Source: Enterobacter quasihormaechei | Lineage (GTDB): Bacteria > Pseudomonadota > Gammaproteobacteria > Enterobacterales > Enterobacteriaceae | Assembly: GCF_004331385.1 (NCBI RefSeq) | Contig: NZ_SJON01000001.1 | Coordinates: forward strand, 310,001 to 374,000 | Direction: 5' to 3' | Length of the DNA stretch: 64,000 nucleotides | Shown here: positions 48,722 through 59,177 of the stretch, piece by piece | Numbering within the stretch: the first letter of the stretch is position 1 | Layout of the letters: every line of letters begins with the position of its first letter | Notes under the pieces: model-generated | Told to the model about the DNA's origin: nothing | Databases searched by the model: none | Seen by the model: the letters and a program-made list of their open reading frames with translations, nothing else | Program-made: the position numbers and the translations under genes

Positions 48722-49474
48722 TCAAATAACGTCGATTTCGTCGACAGAGGGGTAAATCCAGCTTGGCCGGAAGGGCATCGTATCAATGTCATCAAGCTGC
48801 GAGACGCCAGAAAGCACCAGAATGGTTTCAAGCCCCGCCTGGAAACCGGCCAGAATATCGGTGCGCAGGTTGTCGCCAACAATGACGGTATCTTCCGAGT
48901 GTGCCTGCATCGTATTCAGCGCGGCGCGAATGATCCACGGGCTTGGTTTGCCGACAACAAACGGCTTACGGCCAGAGATTTTTTCGATACCGGCGCACAG
49001 CGCACCGCAGGCGGGGTAAAAACCACGACCGTGCGTATCTGGGTTGGTGGCGATAAAACGCGCACCGTTGGCGACAAAGTAGGCTGCTTTATGCATCATC
49101 TCCCAGTTAAAGGAGCGCGTTTCACCCACGATAACAAAGTCCGGGTTCACGTCGGTGATGGTAAAGCCCGCTTTATACAGCTCGTGGATCAGCGCGCCTT
49201 CGCCGACCACGTAGGCTTTCTTGCCTTCCTGACGCTTCAGGAAATCCGCCGTTGCCATAGCGGAGGTATAAAATACGCTGTCCGGGACATTAACGCCCGC
49301 AGTCGCAAAGCGGTTTGCCAGATCCTGACCAGTCTGTGAAGGGTAGTTCGTGAGAAGAACCAGTGGCATTCCTTTGTCGATGATGCGGTGAAGAAACTCC
49401 GCAGCACCCGGCACGGCAACGTTGTCGTGCATCAGCACGCCGTCGATATCACAAATTACATTCTTAATGGTCAT
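48722..49474 (-). CDS. nagD: HAD-family nucleotidase NagD (UmpH)
   Basis: A 250-aa phosphatase; the E. coli enzyme (UmpH) prefers UMP and acts in pyrimidine overflow. HAD motifs: DIDGVLMHD, LLTNYPSQ, and a C-terminal VGDNLRTDILAG; a C2 cap domain lies between. ATG 49474 (MTIKNVICDIDG) is preferred to the in-frame TTG two codons upstream. Last gene of nagBACD. Confidence 0.96.
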   Translation of the reverse strand: MTIKNVICDIDGVLMHDNVAVPGAAEFLHRIIDKGMPLVLLTNYPSQTGQDLANRFATAGVNVPDSVFYTSAMATADFLKRQEGKKAYVVGEGALIHELYKAGFTITDVNPDFVIVGETRSFNWEMMHKAAYFVANGARFIATNPDTHGRGFYPACGALCAGIEKISGRKPFVVGKPSPWIIRAALNTMQAHSEDTVIVGDNLRTDILAGFQAGLETILVLSGVSQLDDIDTMPFRPSWIYPSVDEIDVI

Positions 49475-49519
49475 GGACAATCCGACATCAAAAAAAGAAG
49501 GCGTTACTATAAGGTCCGA

Positions 49520-50740
49520 TCAGGATTCCAGCAAATGTTGCAGCAGGATCCCGTTGAGCATGGCACGTTTTACCAGGGCGAATGCGCCAATTGCCGAGCG
49601 GTGATCCAGCGTAGAGCGCACTACCGGCAGGTTCTGGCGAAATGCCTTCAGCGCCTGGGTATTGATGCAGCCCTCAATGGCAGGCAGTAACACTTTTTCG
49701 GCTTCCACGATCTCGCCGGCAATCACCACTTTTTGCGGATTAAACAGGTTGATGGCAATGGCGATGGTTTTACCCAGGTGCCGTCCTACCTGTTCGATCA
49801 CTTCGCAGGCCAGCGCATCGCCTTTATTTGCCGCCTTGCAGATGGCGCCGATCTTACAATCGTCCAGCGTGACGCGGCTCTGGTAACCCTGCTCCAGCAG
49901 ATGGCGAACGCGATGTTCAATGGCGGCATTCGCGGCAACGGTTTCAAGACAGCCAAAGTTACCGCAGTGGCAGCGTTCGCCAAGCGGTTCAACCTGGATA
50001 TGACCAATCTCGCCCACGTTGCCGTTACGACCAATAAAAATACGGCCATTGGAGATAATGCCTGCGCCCGTACCGCGGTGTACGCGCACCAGAATAGAGT
50101 CTTCACAGTCATGGCTCGCACCAAAGTAGTGCTCCGCCAGCGCCAGGGAGCGAATATCGTGCCCGACAAAACAGGTTAGCTTAAAGCGCTTTTCCAGCGC
50201 TTCAACCAGCCCCCAGTTCTCCACGTTAATATGCGGCATGTAGCGAATAACGCCGCTCTCCGGGTCGACCAGGCCGGGCAGAATGACCGAAATGGCAATC
50301 AGCTCGCGGATCTTGCGCTGACAGCTTTCAATAAAGTGCGCGATGGTATTCAGTAAGGCGTGTTCGAGCGTTTCCTGCGTACGCTCGGGCAGCGGGTAGT
50401 GCTCTTCGGCAATGGCTTTGCTGCTCAGATCGTAGAGCGTAAGCGTGGTGTCATGACGGCCTAAGCGGACGCCAATCGCCTGAAAATTGCGGGTTTCAGT
50501 GACGATGGAAATCGCGCGACGGCCTCCGGTGGAGGCCTGCTGATCCACTTCTTTGATCAGGCCGCGCTCAATGAGCTGACGCGTGATTTTTGTCACGCTG
50601 GCGGGAGCAAGCTGGCTTTGTTCGGCTATCTGAATGCGTGAGATTGGCCCGTGCTGGTCAATCAGGCGATAAACTGCCGCGCTGTTAAGTTGTTTAACGA
50701 GATCGACATTACCGATTTGAGCTTGTCCGCCTGGTGTCAT
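49520..50740 (-). CDS. nagC: N-acetylglucosamine repressor NagC
   Basis: A 406-aa ROK-family repressor, induced by GlcNAc-6-P. The N-terminal winged helix is at about 15-75 (ISRIQIAEQSQLAPASVTKI). The ROK sugar-binding domain includes VRVHRGTGAGI and the zinc-binding CHCGNFGCLE. It represses nagBACD, nagE and chiP and acts on other sugar genes. Probable operators lie in the nagB-nagE gap and upstream of chiP in this window. Confidence 0.98.
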   Translation of the reverse strand: MTPGGQAQIGNVDLVKQLNSAAVYRLIDQHGPISRIQIAEQSQLAPASVTKITRQLIERGLIKEVDQQASTGGRRAISIVTETRNFQAIGVRLGRHDTTLTLYDLSSKAIAEEHYPLPERTQETLEHALLNTIAHFIESCQRKIRELIAISVILPGLVDPESGVIRYMPHINVENWGLVEALEKRFKLTCFVGHDIRSLALAEHYFGASHDCEDSILVRVHRGTGAGIISNGRIFIGRNGNVGEIGHIQVEPLGERCHCGNFGCLETVAANAAIEHRVRHLLEQGYQSRVTLDDCKIGAICKAANKGDALACEVIEQVGRHLGKTIAIAINLFNPQKVVIAGEIVEAEKVLLPAIEGCINTQALKAFRQNLPVVRSTLDHRSAIGAFALVKRAMLNGILLQHLLES

Positions 50741-50748
50741 ACTTTTAC

Positions 50749-51897
50749 TTACTCAGTGACGACCTCGTTACCATTAACGATGGTCTTAATAATTTTATAA
50801 TCGTGTGTGAACGCCGTCAGGTTTGCAACCATGCCTGGCGCAATACCCCCGAGCTGTTTATCGACGCCAATGGCGCGCGCCGGATACAGCGTGGCCATGC
50901 GCAGCACTTCCTCAAGCGCAATGCCGCAATGCTCAACGAGGTTACGTACCCCTTCGATCATCGTCAGAGAAGAACCGCTCAGCGTGCCGTTCTCATCCAC
51001 ACACAGTCCATTCCGGTAGTATATTGTTTTACCAGCAAAAATGAACTGGTCAATATTTGCCCCTGCCGGAGCGGTAGCATCCGTTACCAGGCAGAGCTTG
51101 TCGCCCTTGAGACGCTTGGCGTTGCGGATGTTGGTGTAATCCACATGCAAGCCGTCGGCGATAATGCCGCAGTAGACGTCTGGTTCATCCAGAATGGCGC
51201 CGACCAGCCCGGGTTCGCGGCCAGTAATATACGGCATCGCGTTATAAAGGTGTGTGGCAAAGGTAATGCCTGCGCGGAAGCCGGCTTTCGCCTCTTTGAG
51301 GGTCGCGTTTGAATGGCCCGCAGACACCACAATCCCGGCGGCGGCCAGTTTGCTGATAACGTCCGTGCCGGTCATTTCCGGCGCCAGCGTCACTTTAGCG
51401 ATCACGTCGGCATTGGCGCACATGTAGTCAACCAGCTCGGCATCCGGCTTGCGCACGTAGTTCGGGTTATGGGTGCCTTTTTTGACCATGTTCAGCCACG
51501 GACCTTCCAGGTGCAGACCCAGCGCCTGGTTCGGGTGTTTGGCCAGATACTCGCGCATAACGCGGATACCCTGTTTCATCAGGTCATCGCTGCTGGTGAT
51601 AAGCGTCGGCAGATAGCTGGTGCAGCCCGATTTCTCGTTGGCTTTCTGCATGATTTCCAGCGTTTCAACCGTCACCGCTTCTGCGGTATCGTTAAACTGG
51701 ACACCGCCGCAGCCGTTAAGCTGTACGTCGATGAAACCGGGGGAGATTACAGCTCCATTGAGTGAGCGCTGTTCGATCTCCGGCGGCAGTTCCGCCAGCG
51801 GGCAAACACGTTCAATCAGGCCATTGGCGATAACAATCGCATGGTCATCCAGAATTTCATGGCCGGTATAAATCCGACCGTGGGTTAAAGCGTACAT
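50749..51897 (-). CDS. nagA: N-acetylglucosamine-6-phosphate deacetylase
   Basis: A 382-aa amidohydrolase that converts GlcNAc-6-P to glucosamine-6-P. Metal and catalytic residues lie in [35 protein letters not shown], and [10 protein letters not shown] (catalytic Asp). By removing the NagC inducer it sets the induction level of the operon. Eight bp before nagC. Confidence 0.98.
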   Translation of the reverse strand: MYALTHGRIYTGHEILDDHAIVIANGLIERVCPLAELPPEIEQRSLNGAVISPGFIDVQLNGCGGVQFNDTAEAVTVETLEIMQKANEKSGCTSYLPTLITSSDDLMKQGIRVMREYLAKHPNQALGLHLEGPWLNMVKKGTHNPNYVRKPDAELVDYMCANADVIAKVTLAPEMTGTDVISKLAAAGIVVSAGHSNATLKEAKAGFRAGITFATHLYNAMPYITGREPGLVGAILDEPDVYCGIIADGLHVDYTNIRNAKRLKGDKLCLVTDATAPAGANIDQFIFAGKTIYYRNGLCVDENGTLSGSSLTMIEGVRNLVEHCGIALEEVLRMATLYPARAIGVDKQLGGIAPGMVANLTAFTHDYKIIKTIVNGNEVVTE

Positions 51898-51952
51898 ATC
51901 GACCCCCGGTTAAAAAAAGCGACCGCCTCTGACAGAAGAGGCGGTTATTCAA

Positions 51953-52753
51953 TTACAGACCTTTGATGTTCTCAGCTTCTAACTCGTTGAAGTATTTCAG
52001 CGTTTTCACTTTCAGTTCCATGGTGGACGGTTCGTCACATACGACAACCGCTTTTGGATGCAGCTGCAAGCAGCTGATAGTCCACATATGGTTCACGTTA
52101 CCTTCAACGGCAGCCTGAAGCGCTTGCGCTTTCACGGCACCCAGCACCAGAATCATCACTTCTTCAGCGTCCAGCAGCGTACCCACGCCCACGGTCAGCG
52201 CGTATTTAGGCACCTGATTGACATCGCCGTCAAAGAAGCGGGAGTTAGCCACACGCGTGTCATGAGTCAGCGTTTTAATACGGGTGCGGGAAGCCAGTGA
52301 AGATGCCGGTTCGTTGAACGCGATGTGGCCATCGTTGCCCACGCCGCCCATAAACAGGTGGATTTTACCGTAGGAACGGATTTTTTCTTCATACTGACGG
52401 CATTCTGCGTCAATATCAGGCGCGTTTCCATTCAGCAGGTTAATATTTTCAGCCGGAATATCAACGTGATCGAAGAAATTACGGTGCATAAAGCTGTGGT
52501 AACTTTCCGGATGTTCCTTTGGCAGGCCGACATATTCGTCCATGTTGAAGGTCACAACGTGCTTGAAGCTAACCTGGCCCGCTTTATGCATTTCAACCAG
52601 CGCTTTATACGCGGTCAGTGGCGTGCCGCCGGTTGGAAGACCGAGAACGAAAGGACGATCGGCTGTTGGTTTGAACGCGTTGATGCGATTAACGATATGA
52701 CGAGCAGCCCATTTTCCGACTTGTTCAGCTGTTGCCAGGGGAATCAGTCTCAT
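51953..52753 (-). CDS. nagB: Glucosamine-6-phosphate deaminase
   Basis: A 266-aa isomerase/deaminase making fructose-6-P and ammonia from GlcN-6-P. Active-site stretches: FNMDEYVG (catalytic Asp72 region) and [17 protein letters not shown] (Asp141, His143, Glu148 region). Allosteric activation by GlcNAc-6-P is known for the family. First gene of nagBACD. Confidence 0.98.
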   Translation of the reverse strand: MRLIPLATAEQVGKWAARHIVNRINAFKPTADRPFVLGLPTGGTPLTAYKALVEMHKAGQVSFKHVVTFNMDEYVGLPKEHPESYHSFMHRNFFDHVDIPAENINLLNGNAPDIDAECRQYEEKIRSYGKIHLFMGGVGNDGHIAFNEPASSLASRTRIKTLTHDTRVANSRFFDGDVNQVPKYALTVGVGTLLDAEEVMILVLGAVKAQALQAAVEGNVNHMWTISCLQLHPKAVVVCDEPSTMELKVKTLKYFNELEAENIKGL

Positions 52754-52848
52754 TATTCACCTCTAAAGTTTAAGTAAAAGTGGGCGGATGATTAGTGCAA
52801 CCTGAACTAAGCGTAACCTGGAACCTTTCAGGCCGGATCAATCCGTCT

Positions 52849-52871
52849 TGATTTTTTGAATGATAAAATAA
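52849..52871. promoter_or_regulatory. NagC operator, nagB side
   Basis: TGATTTTTTGAATGATAAAA followed by TAA closely resembles the E. coli nagB NagC box (TTATTTTATCATTCAAAAAA on the other strand). Confidence 0.75.
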
Positions 52872-52916
52872 GTTTTCGTCGTTAGCCAGTGAAAGGGAGG
52901 GTTTAATACGATATTT

Positions 52917-52932
52917 GGTGACAATAATCACA
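52917..52932. promoter_or_regulatory. CRP site between nagB and nagE
   Basis: GGTGA-CAATAA-TCACA matches TGTGA-N6-TCACA with one mismatch in the two half-sites. Catabolite activation of the nag promoters is established in E. coli. Confidence 0.85.
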
Positions 52933-52943
52933 AAAAATAGGTG

Positions 52944-52970
52944 TTTAATTTGCGATACGAATTAATTTTT
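52944..52970. promoter_or_regulatory. NagC operator, nagE side
   Basis: TTTAATTTGCGATACGAATT followed by AATTTTT: an imperfect palindrome equal to the E. coli nagE operator as I remember it. Confidence 0.8.
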
Positions 52971-53078
52971 CACACACTCACACTGCCAGTGAATCATCAA
53001 CTGTATCTATCGTTCGTGACACAATAAAAACATAGTTTATGCGCGAGTCTTAACAATGGGTCTCGTAGGGGGAATAGG

Positions 53079-55028
53079 ATGAATATTTTAGGTTTTTTCC
53101 AGCGCCTCGGTAGGGCTTTGCAGCTCCCTATCGCCGTGCTACCGGTTGCAGCGTTGCTGCTGCGATTCGGGCAACCCGATCTTCTTAACGTGCCGTTTAT
53201 TGCCCAGGCAGGCGGCGCCATTTTTGACAACCTTGCGCTGATCTTCGCCATCGGCGTGGCGTCAAGCTGGTCAAAAGACAGCGCCGGTGCTGCGGCACTG
53301 GCAGGGGCGGTAGGTTACTTCATCCTCACGAAAGCGATGGTAACCATCAACCCGGAAATCAACATGGGTGTACTGGCGGGTATCATTACCGGTCTGGTCG
53401 GTGGCGCCGTGTACAACCGCTGGGCAGGTATCAAACTGCCTGACTTCCTGAGCTTCTTCGGCGGTAAACGTTTTGTGCCGATTGCGACGGGCTTTTTCTG
53501 TCTGATCCTGGCAGCCATCTTTGGCTACGTCTGGCCGCCGGTGCAGCACGCTATCCATGCGGGCGGCGAGTGGATCGTCTCTGCGGGCGCAATGGGTGCG
53601 GGCATCTTCGGTTTCATTAACCGTCTGCTGATCCCAACCGGTCTGCATCAGGTACTGAACACCATCGCCTGGTTCCAGATTGGTGAGTTCACCAACGCGG
53701 CCGGCGCGGTATTCCACGGTGATATCAACCGCTTCTACGCAGGCGACGGCACCGCGGGCATGTTCATGTCCGGTTTCTTCCCAATCATGATGTTTGGTCT
53801 GCCTGGCGCTGCGCTGGCAATGTACCTGGCCGCGCCAAAAGCGCGTCGCCCGATGGTAGGCGGTATGCTGCTGTCCGTTGCAGTAACGGCTTTCCTGACC
53901 GGCGTGACCGAGCCGCTGGAATTCCTGTTCATGTTCCTGGCGCCGCTGCTGTACCTCATGCACGCCATCCTGACCGGTATCAGCCTGTTCGTTGCTACTC
54001 TTCTGGGCATCCATGCTGGCTTCTCCTTCTCCGCAGGCGCCATCGACTACGTGCTGATGTACAACCTGCCGGCGGCAAGCAGCAACGTCTGGATGCTGGT
54101 GGTGATGGGCCTGATCTTCTTCGTTATCTACTTCGTTCTGTTCAGCGCGGTTATTCGCATGTTTAACCTGAAAACGCCGGGCCGCGAAGACACGAAAGAA
54201 GATGTGGTGACCAGTGAAGCCAACAGCAACACCGAAGAAGGTTTAACCCAGCTGGCAACCAGCTACATTGCCGCTGTAGGCGGTACCGATAACCTGAAAG
54301 CGATTGATGCCTGTATTACCCGTCTGCGTCTGACCGTGGGCGACTCTGCGCGCGTGAGCGATGCAATGTGTAAACGCCTGGGCGCATCTGGCGTGGTGAA
54401 GCTGAACAAACAAACCATCCAGGTTATCGTGGGTGCGAAAGCCGAATCCATCGGCGATGAAATGAAAAAAGTGGTTGCCCGTGGCCCGGTTGCTGCCGCC
54501 TCAGCGGACAGCGTGCCAGTGGCCGAGGCTCCGGCTGCGAAGCCGCAGGCTGTGCCAAACGCGGTGACCATCGCTGCGCTGGTTTCTCCGGTGACGGGTG
54601 ACGTGGTTGCGCTTGAGCAGGTGCCTGACGAAGCGTTCGCCAGCAAAGCCGTAGGCGACGGCGTGGCCGTGAAGCCAACGGATAAAATCGTGGTCTCTCC
54701 GGCAGCCGGCACCATCGTGAAAATCTTCAATACCAACCACGCGTTCTGTCTGGAAACTGAGAAAGGCGCGGAGATCGTTGTCCATATGGGTATCGATACC
54801 GTTGCGCTGAACGGTCAGGGCTTTACTCGCCTGGTGGAAGAGGGCGCTGAGGTGGCAGCAGGCCAGCCGATCCTGGAAATGGATCTGGACTTCCTGAACG
54901 CCAACGCGCGCTCCATGATAAGCCCTGTGGTGTGCAGCAACATCGACGACTTCAGCGGTCTGGTACTCCAGGCGCAGGGTCAGGTTGTTGCAGGCCAAAC
55001 GCCATTGTATGAGATTAAAGGCAAGTAA
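53079..55028 (+). CDS. nagE: N-acetylglucosamine PTS permease, EIICBA
   Basis: A 649-aa fused PTS transporter: membrane EIIC domain (about 1-360), EIIB with the phosphocysteine in IDACITRLRLTV, an Ala/Pro linker, and EIIA with the phosphohistidine in VVHMGIDTVALNGQGF. It imports GlcNAc as GlcNAc-6-P, the NagC inducer. Divergent from nagB. The start MNILGFFQRLGRALQLPIAV is the family start. Confidence 0.98.
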   Translation: MNILGFFQRLGRALQLPIAVLPVAALLLRFGQPDLLNVPFIAQAGGAIFDNLALIFAIGVASSWSKDSAGAAALAGAVGYFILTKAMVTINPEINMGVLAGIITGLVGGAVYNRWAGIKLPDFLSFFGGKRFVPIATGFFCLILAAIFGYVWPPVQHAIHAGGEWIVSAGAMGAGIFGFINRLLIPTGLHQVLNTIAWFQIGEFTNAAGAVFHGDINRFYAGDGTAGMFMSGFFPIMMFGLPGAALAMYLAAPKARRPMVGGMLLSVAVTAFLTGVTEPLEFLFMFLAPLLYLMHAILTGISLFVATLLGIHAGFSFSAGAIDYVLMYNLPAASSNVWMLVVMGLIFFVIYFVLFSAVIRMFNLKTPGREDTKEDVVTSEANSNTEEGLTQLATSYIAAVGGTDNLKAIDACITRLRLTVGDSARVSDAMCKRLGASGVVKLNKQTIQVIVGAKAESIGDEMKKVVARGPVAAASADSVPVAEAPAAKPQAVPNAVTIAALVSPVTGDVVALEQVPDEAFASKAVGDGVAVKPTDKIVVSPAAGTIVKIFNTNHAFCLETEKGAEIVVHMGIDTVALNGQGFTRLVEEGAEVAAGQPILEMDLDFLNANARSMISPVVCSNIDDFSGLVLQAQGQVVAGQTPLYEIKGK

Positions 55029-55054
55029 TCGCTCCTGAGTAGAGTTATGCCTTT

Positions 55055-55089
55055 AGCGGCGGGGGGGAAATCCTCCGCCGCTTTTTTTT
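55055..55089 (+). terminator. Intrinsic terminator of nagE
   Basis: AGCGGCGG pairs with CCGCCGCT across a loop containing a G run; followed by a run of eight T. Confidence 0.9.
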
Positions 55090-55199
55090 GCAGCAAATGC
55101 CCCCATTATTTTCTTCTGGAACGTTTTAAGGGTTGTCACTACGTCCGGCTTATAAGATCATATGCCGTTATACGTTGTTTACGCTTTGAGGAATCCACG

Positions 55200-56867
55200 A
55201 TGAGTGAGGCAGAAGCCCGCCCGAGTAACTTTATTCGTCAGATCATCGATGAAGATCTGGCCAGTGGTAAGCACACCACGGTGCACACGCGTTTCCCGCC
55301 GGAGCCAAACGGCTACCTGCACATTGGTCACGCTAAATCGATCTGCCTGAACTTTGGTATCGCGCAAGACTACCAGGGGCAGTGCAACCTGCGTTTCGAT
55401 GACACCAACCCGGTTAAAGAAGACATCGAATACGTTGAGTCGATTAAAAACGACGTGCAATGGCTGGGCTTCAACTGGTCTGGCGATATCTGCTACTCCT
55501 CAGACTATTTCGATCAGCTGTATGCCTATGCGGTTGAACTGATCAACAAAGGTCTGGCTTACGTTGACGAGCTGTCTGCTGACGAAATCCGTGAATACCG
55601 CGGTACGCTGACTCAGCCTGGCAAAAACAGCCCGTTCCGCGATCGCAGCGTGGAAGAGAACCTGGCGCTGTTTGAAAAAATGCGTGCCGGCGGCTTCGAA
55701 GAAGGCAAAGCGTGCCTGCGTGCCAAAATCGATATGGCGTCTCCGTTCATCGTGATGCGCGACCCGGTGCTGTACCGCATTAAGTTCGCTGAACACCACC
55801 AGACCGGTAACAAGTGGTGCATCTACCCGATGTACGACTTCACCCACTGCATCAGCGATGCGCTGGAAGGTATTACGCACTCTCTGTGTACGCTGGAATT
55901 CCAGGACAACCGTCGTCTGTACGACTGGGTGCTGGATAACATCACCATTCCTGTGCATCCGCGCCAGTACGAGTTCTCTCGTCTGAACCTGGAATACACC
56001 GTGATGTCCAAGCGTAAGCTCAACCTGCTGGTCACCGACAAGCACGTTGAAGGCTGGGACGACCCGCGCATGCCGACCATTTCTGGCCTGCGTCGTCGTG
56101 GCTACACCTCCGCGTCCATTCGTGAGTTCTGTAAACGTATCGGCGTCACCAAGCAGGACAACACCATTGAGATGGCCTCACTGGAATCCTGCATCCGTGA
56201 AGATCTGAACGAAAATGCGCCGCGCGCGATGGCGGTAATCGACCCGGTTAAGCTGGTTATCGAAAACTATCCGCAGGGCGAAAGCGAGCTGGTCTCTATG
56301 CCTAACCATCCGAACAAACCGGAAATGGGCACCCGCGACGTGCCGTTCAGCGGTGAAATCTGGATCGATCGTGCTGACTTCCGTGAAGAAGCGAACAAGC
56401 AGTACAAGCGTCTGGTGATGGGTAAAGAAGTGCGTCTGCGTAACGCCTATGTCATCAAAGCCGAGCGCGTAGAGAAAGATGCGGAAGGTAACATCACGAC
56501 CATCTTCTGTACGTACGACGCAGAGACGCTGAGCAAAGATCCGGCGGATGGCCGTAAAGTGAAAGGCGTAATCCACTGGGTGAGCGCACAGCATGCGCTG
56601 CCGGTTGAGATCCGCCTGTACGATCGCCTGTTCAGCGTGCCGAATCCAGGTGCGGCGGAAGACTTCCTCGCAACCATTAACCCGGAATCGCTGGTCATTA
56701 AGCAAGGCTATGCTGAGCCGTCCCTGAAGGCCGCTGAGGCCGGCAAGGCGTTCCAGTTTGAGCGTGAAGGTTACTTCTGCCTGGACAGCCGCTACAGCAC
56801 GGCAGAAAAACCGGTATTTAACCGTACCGTGGGTCTGCGCGATACCTGGACTAAGATCGGCGAATAA
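55200..56867 (+). CDS. glnS: Glutaminyl-tRNA synthetase
   Basis: Class I synthetase of 555 aa. The HIGH motif is in [15 protein letters not shown] and the KMSKS equivalent is VMSKRKL. Charges the four Gln tRNAs encoded nearby. ATG 55200 gives [15 protein letters not shown]; the open frame upstream covers the nagE terminator and is rejected. Confidence 0.99.
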   Translation: MSEAEARPSNFIRQIIDEDLASGKHTTVHTRFPPEPNGYLHIGHAKSICLNFGIAQDYQGQCNLRFDDTNPVKEDIEYVESIKNDVQWLGFNWSGDICYSSDYFDQLYAYAVELINKGLAYVDELSADEIREYRGTLTQPGKNSPFRDRSVEENLALFEKMRAGGFEEGKACLRAKIDMASPFIVMRDPVLYRIKFAEHHQTGNKWCIYPMYDFTHCISDALEGITHSLCTLEFQDNRRLYDWVLDNITIPVHPRQYEFSRLNLEYTVMSKRKLNLLVTDKHVEGWDDPRMPTISGLRRRGYTSASIREFCKRIGVTKQDNTIEMASLESCIREDLNENAPRAMAVIDPVKLVIENYPQGESELVSMPNHPNKPEMGTRDVPFSGEIWIDRADFREEANKQYKRLVMGKEVRLRNAYVIKAERVEKDAEGNITTIFCTYDAETLSKDPADGRKVKGVIHWVSAQHALPVEIRLYDRLFSVPNPGAAEDFLATINPESLVIKQGYAEPSLKAAEAGKAFQFEREGYFCLDSRYSTAEKPVFNRTVGLRDTWTKIGE

Positions 56868-56893
56868 TAACGCTGCTCTGGTCAATGAGAAAC

Positions 56894-56920
56894 AAACGCC
56901 GCGTAATGCGGCGTTTTTTT
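56894..56920 (+). terminator. Intrinsic terminator of glnS
   Basis: AAACGCCGC-GTAAT-GCGGCGTTT stem followed by further T residues. Confidence 0.93.
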
Positions 56921-57182
56921 ATTTAGCGATCATATCGTTAAGCGCAGGCGAAATTATTATTAGCCAGCAGAACGGGTCAATGAGGTGCTACTTATTTTTC
57001 TAAAAAAAGTTTGTTTATTTACGAAAAACGAAAAGGGATAAAAATAGATAAATAGTAATGGCGTTACTTGCTGAAAATCCACCGGTTCCCAGCCAGCACT
57101 CGGCTCCTGCTAATTGTTACAAAGCACTACGAAATATGTGCTCTTCGTCATAATCCTGGCTTTTGCCTGGTTAAAAGCATTG

Positions 57183-57205
57183 ATAATTCGCGTCGCGAAA
57201 AATAA
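57183..57205. promoter_or_regulatory. Candidate NagC operator upstream of chiP
   Basis: ATAA-TTCGCG-T-CGCGAA-AAATAA: a 6-bp perfect inverted repeat with AT-rich flanks, like NagC boxes. NagC repression of chiP is known in E. coli and Salmonella. The match is by eye. Confidence 0.5.
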
Positions 57206-57294
57206 CCTAAAGACGGTAGTTAATTCGAGGGTATTTCTGACTACCCCTGACCTTTTGGTCTTTTCTGTTTTTCGCCGTTTAAGGCGTTTTAATT

Positions 57295-57307
57295 CGTCAA
57301 AGAGGAA
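57295..57307 (+). promoter_or_regulatory. ChiX sRNA pairing site covering the chiP ribosome-binding site
   Basis: CGTCAAAGAGGAA is the perfect complement of the ChiX seed (TTCCTCTTTGACG) and includes the AGAGG Shine-Dalgarno sequence 6 bp before chiP ATG. In E. coli and Salmonella, ChiX keeps chiP silent until chitosugars induce a chb decoy. chiX itself is not in the window. Confidence 0.85.
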
Positions 57308-57313
57308 TAATCT

Positions 57314-58711
57314 ATGCGTACGTTCAGTGGCAAACGTAGTGCGCTGGCGCTGGCTATCGCCGGTGTGACAGCAATGTCGGGCCTGGTGATTGCGCCAGAG
57401 GCAAAAGCAGCAGGCTTCATTGAAGATTCCACCCTCACGGGCGGTATTTATTACTGGCAGCGTGAGCGTGACCGTAATGACGTCACTGAAAATAAATACA
57501 AAACCAACCTTTCTCACTCGACCTGGAACGCCAACCTGGATTTCCAGTCGGGATATGCCGCCGATATGTTCGGGATTGATATTGCAGCGTTCACCGCAAT
57601 TGAAATGGCCGAAAATGGCGACAGCGGCCACCCGAACGAAATTGCGTTCTCCTCCAGCAATAAAGCCTACGACGAAGACTGGTCCGGCGATAAAAGCGGT
57701 ATCAGCCTCTATAAAGCGGCGGCAAAATTCAAATATGGTCCGGTCTGGGCGCGCGGGGGGTATATCCAGCCAACAGGACAAACGCTGTTAGCGCCGCACT
57801 GGAGCTTTATGCCAGGTACCTATCAGGGGGCGGAAGCCGGCGCTAATTTTGACTACGGCGATGCGGGGGCGTTGAGCTTCTCCTATATGTGGACCAACGA
57901 GTACAAAGCGCCGTGGCACATTGAGATGGACAAGTTCTACCAGAACGATAAAAAAACCAAAGTCGAGTATCTCCACTCTCTTGGCGCGAAGTATGACTTT
58001 AAAAACGATCTGGTGCTGGAAGCGGCGTTCGGTCAGGCTGAAGGCTATATCGATCAGTACTTTGCTAAGGCCAGCTATAAATTTGATATCGCAGGTAGCC
58101 CGCTGAGTACCAGCTATCAGTTCTACGGCACGCGCGATAAGGTCAGCGATGGCAGCGTAAATGATATCTATGACGGTACCGCATGGTTGCAGGCGCTGAC
58201 CTTCGGCTACAAGGTCGGCCAGGTTGATTTGCGCCTGGAAGGGACGTGGGTTAAGGCTGAAGGGCAGCAGGGTTACTTCCTGCAACGTATGACGCCTACC
58301 TACGCCTCCTCTAACGGTCGTCTGGATATCTGGTGGGATAACCGCTCTGACTTTAACGCCGACGGCGAAAAGGCGGTCTTCTTCGGCGCAATGTATGACC
58401 TGAAAAACTGGAACCTGCCCGGCTGGGCAGTGGGGGCGTCCTACGCGTACGCCTGGGATGCGAAGCCCGGGGATATGGCAACGCCAGACGCGTACTACGA
58501 TCCAAACTACCGTCTGAAAGAGTCTTCATACAGCCTGGATGCGATCTACACCCTTCAGGAGGGCCGTGCGAAAGGCACGATGTTCAAACTGCACTTCACC
58601 CAGTATGACAACCACTCCGATATCCCGAGCTACGCGGGCGGCTACGGCAACATCTTCCAGGATGAACGTGATGTGAAATTCATGGTCATTGCGCCATTTA
58701 CCATCTTCTGA
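57314..58711 (+). CDS. chiP: Chitoporin ChiP (OprD-family outer-membrane channel)
   Basis: A 465-aa porin for chitooligosaccharides. The signal peptide ends at about residue 32 ([12 protein letters not shown]). The body is rich in alternating beta strands with aromatic girdles, ending [10 protein letters not shown] with a C-terminal Phe. Formerly YbfM. It forms an operon with chiQ, 44 bp downstream, and feeds the GlcNAc pathway encoded to its left. Confidence 0.96.
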   Translation: MRTFSGKRSALALAIAGVTAMSGLVIAPEAKAAGFIEDSTLTGGIYYWQRERDRNDVTENKYKTNLSHSTWNANLDFQSGYAADMFGIDIAAFTAIEMAENGDSGHPNEIAFSSSNKAYDEDWSGDKSGISLYKAAAKFKYGPVWARGGYIQPTGQTLLAPHWSFMPGTYQGAEAGANFDYGDAGALSFSYMWTNEYKAPWHIEMDKFYQNDKKTKVEYLHSLGAKYDFKNDLVLEAAFGQAEGYIDQYFAKASYKFDIAGSPLSTSYQFYGTRDKVSDGSVNDIYDGTAWLQALTFGYKVGQVDLRLEGTWVKAEGQQGYFLQRMTPTYASSNGRLDIWWDNRSDFNADGEKAVFFGAMYDLKNWNLPGWAVGASYAYAWDAKPGDMATPDAYYDPNYRLKESSYSLDAIYTLQEGRAKGTMFKLHFTQYDNHSDIPSYAGGYGNIFQDERDVKFMVIAPFTIF

Positions 58712-58755
58712 TGAATGCTGCGGCGGGCGGTGTCCCGCCGTTATGGAGACTGAAC

Positions 58756-59085
58756 ATGATGAATAAAAGGGTAATCGTTGCGTTGCTGGCCTTCGGGCTG
58801 GTGGCATGCGCGCAGGATCAGGCGCCGAAAGAGGACTCCCGTCTGAAAGAGGCCTACAGCGCGTGCATCAATACCGCACAGGGTTCACCTGAGAAGATTG
58901 AGGCCTGTCAAAGCGTGCTGAACGTGCTGAAAAAAGACAAAGCCCATGAGCAATTCGCCACGCAGGAAAATGTTCGCGTGATGGATTACCAGGCCTGCAT
59001 TCAGGCGCGTAAAACCGGTAACGATCAGGAAGTGGCGAAGCGTTGCGATAAGATCTGGAACGAGATACGCAATAACAATAAATAA
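58756..59085 (+). CDS. chiQ: Chitosugar-induced lipoprotein ChiQ
   Basis: A 109-aa lipoprotein: signal peptide with lipobox LVAC. Four further Cys residues (YSACIN, IEACQS, YQACIQ, AKRCDK) suggest two disulfides in a small helical domain. Function unknown; co-expressed with ChiP. Of two adjacent in-frame ATGs (58756, 58759) the first has GGAG at 7 bp. Confidence 0.92.
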   Translation: MMNKRVIVALLAFGLVACAQDQAPKEDSRLKEAYSACINTAQGSPEKIEACQSVLNVLKKDKAHEQFATQENVRVMDYQACIQARKTGNDQEVAKRCDKIWNEIRNNNK

Positions 59086-59095
59086 GTTGCTTTAT

Positions 59096-59126
59096 GCCCG
59101 GTGGCGCAGCGTCACCGGGCTTTTTT
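59096..59126 (+). terminator. Intrinsic terminator of chiPQ
   Basis: GCCCGGTG / CACCGGGC, 8-bp perfect stem with a 9-nt loop and TTTTTT. Confidence 0.93.
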
Positions 59127-59131
59127 CAGGC

Positions 59132-59159
59132 AAAAAAAAAGCCAACCTCACGGCTGGCT
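59132..59159 (-). terminator. Intrinsic terminator of fur
   Basis: On the minus strand AGCCAGCC-GTGA-GGTTGGCT (one G-T pair, GNRA-type loop) followed by nine T. It lies back to back with the chiQ terminator. Confidence 0.92.
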
Positions 59160-59177
59160 CAGAGTATGAACACTCAC

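Larger units (their letters stand above)
52754..53078. other. Divergent nagB-nagE regulatory region
   Basis: A 325-bp gap with two NagC operators and a CRP site between them (listed). In E. coli, NagC bound to both operators loops the DNA and represses both promoters; the spacing here (about 95 bp between centres) is similar. Confidence 0.8.
56868..57313. other. Intergenic region between glnS and chiP
   Basis: Contains the glnS terminator, an AT-rich stretch (56970-57060), a candidate NagC operator, and the chiP leader with the ChiX pairing site. No coding gene seen. Confidence 0.7.
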
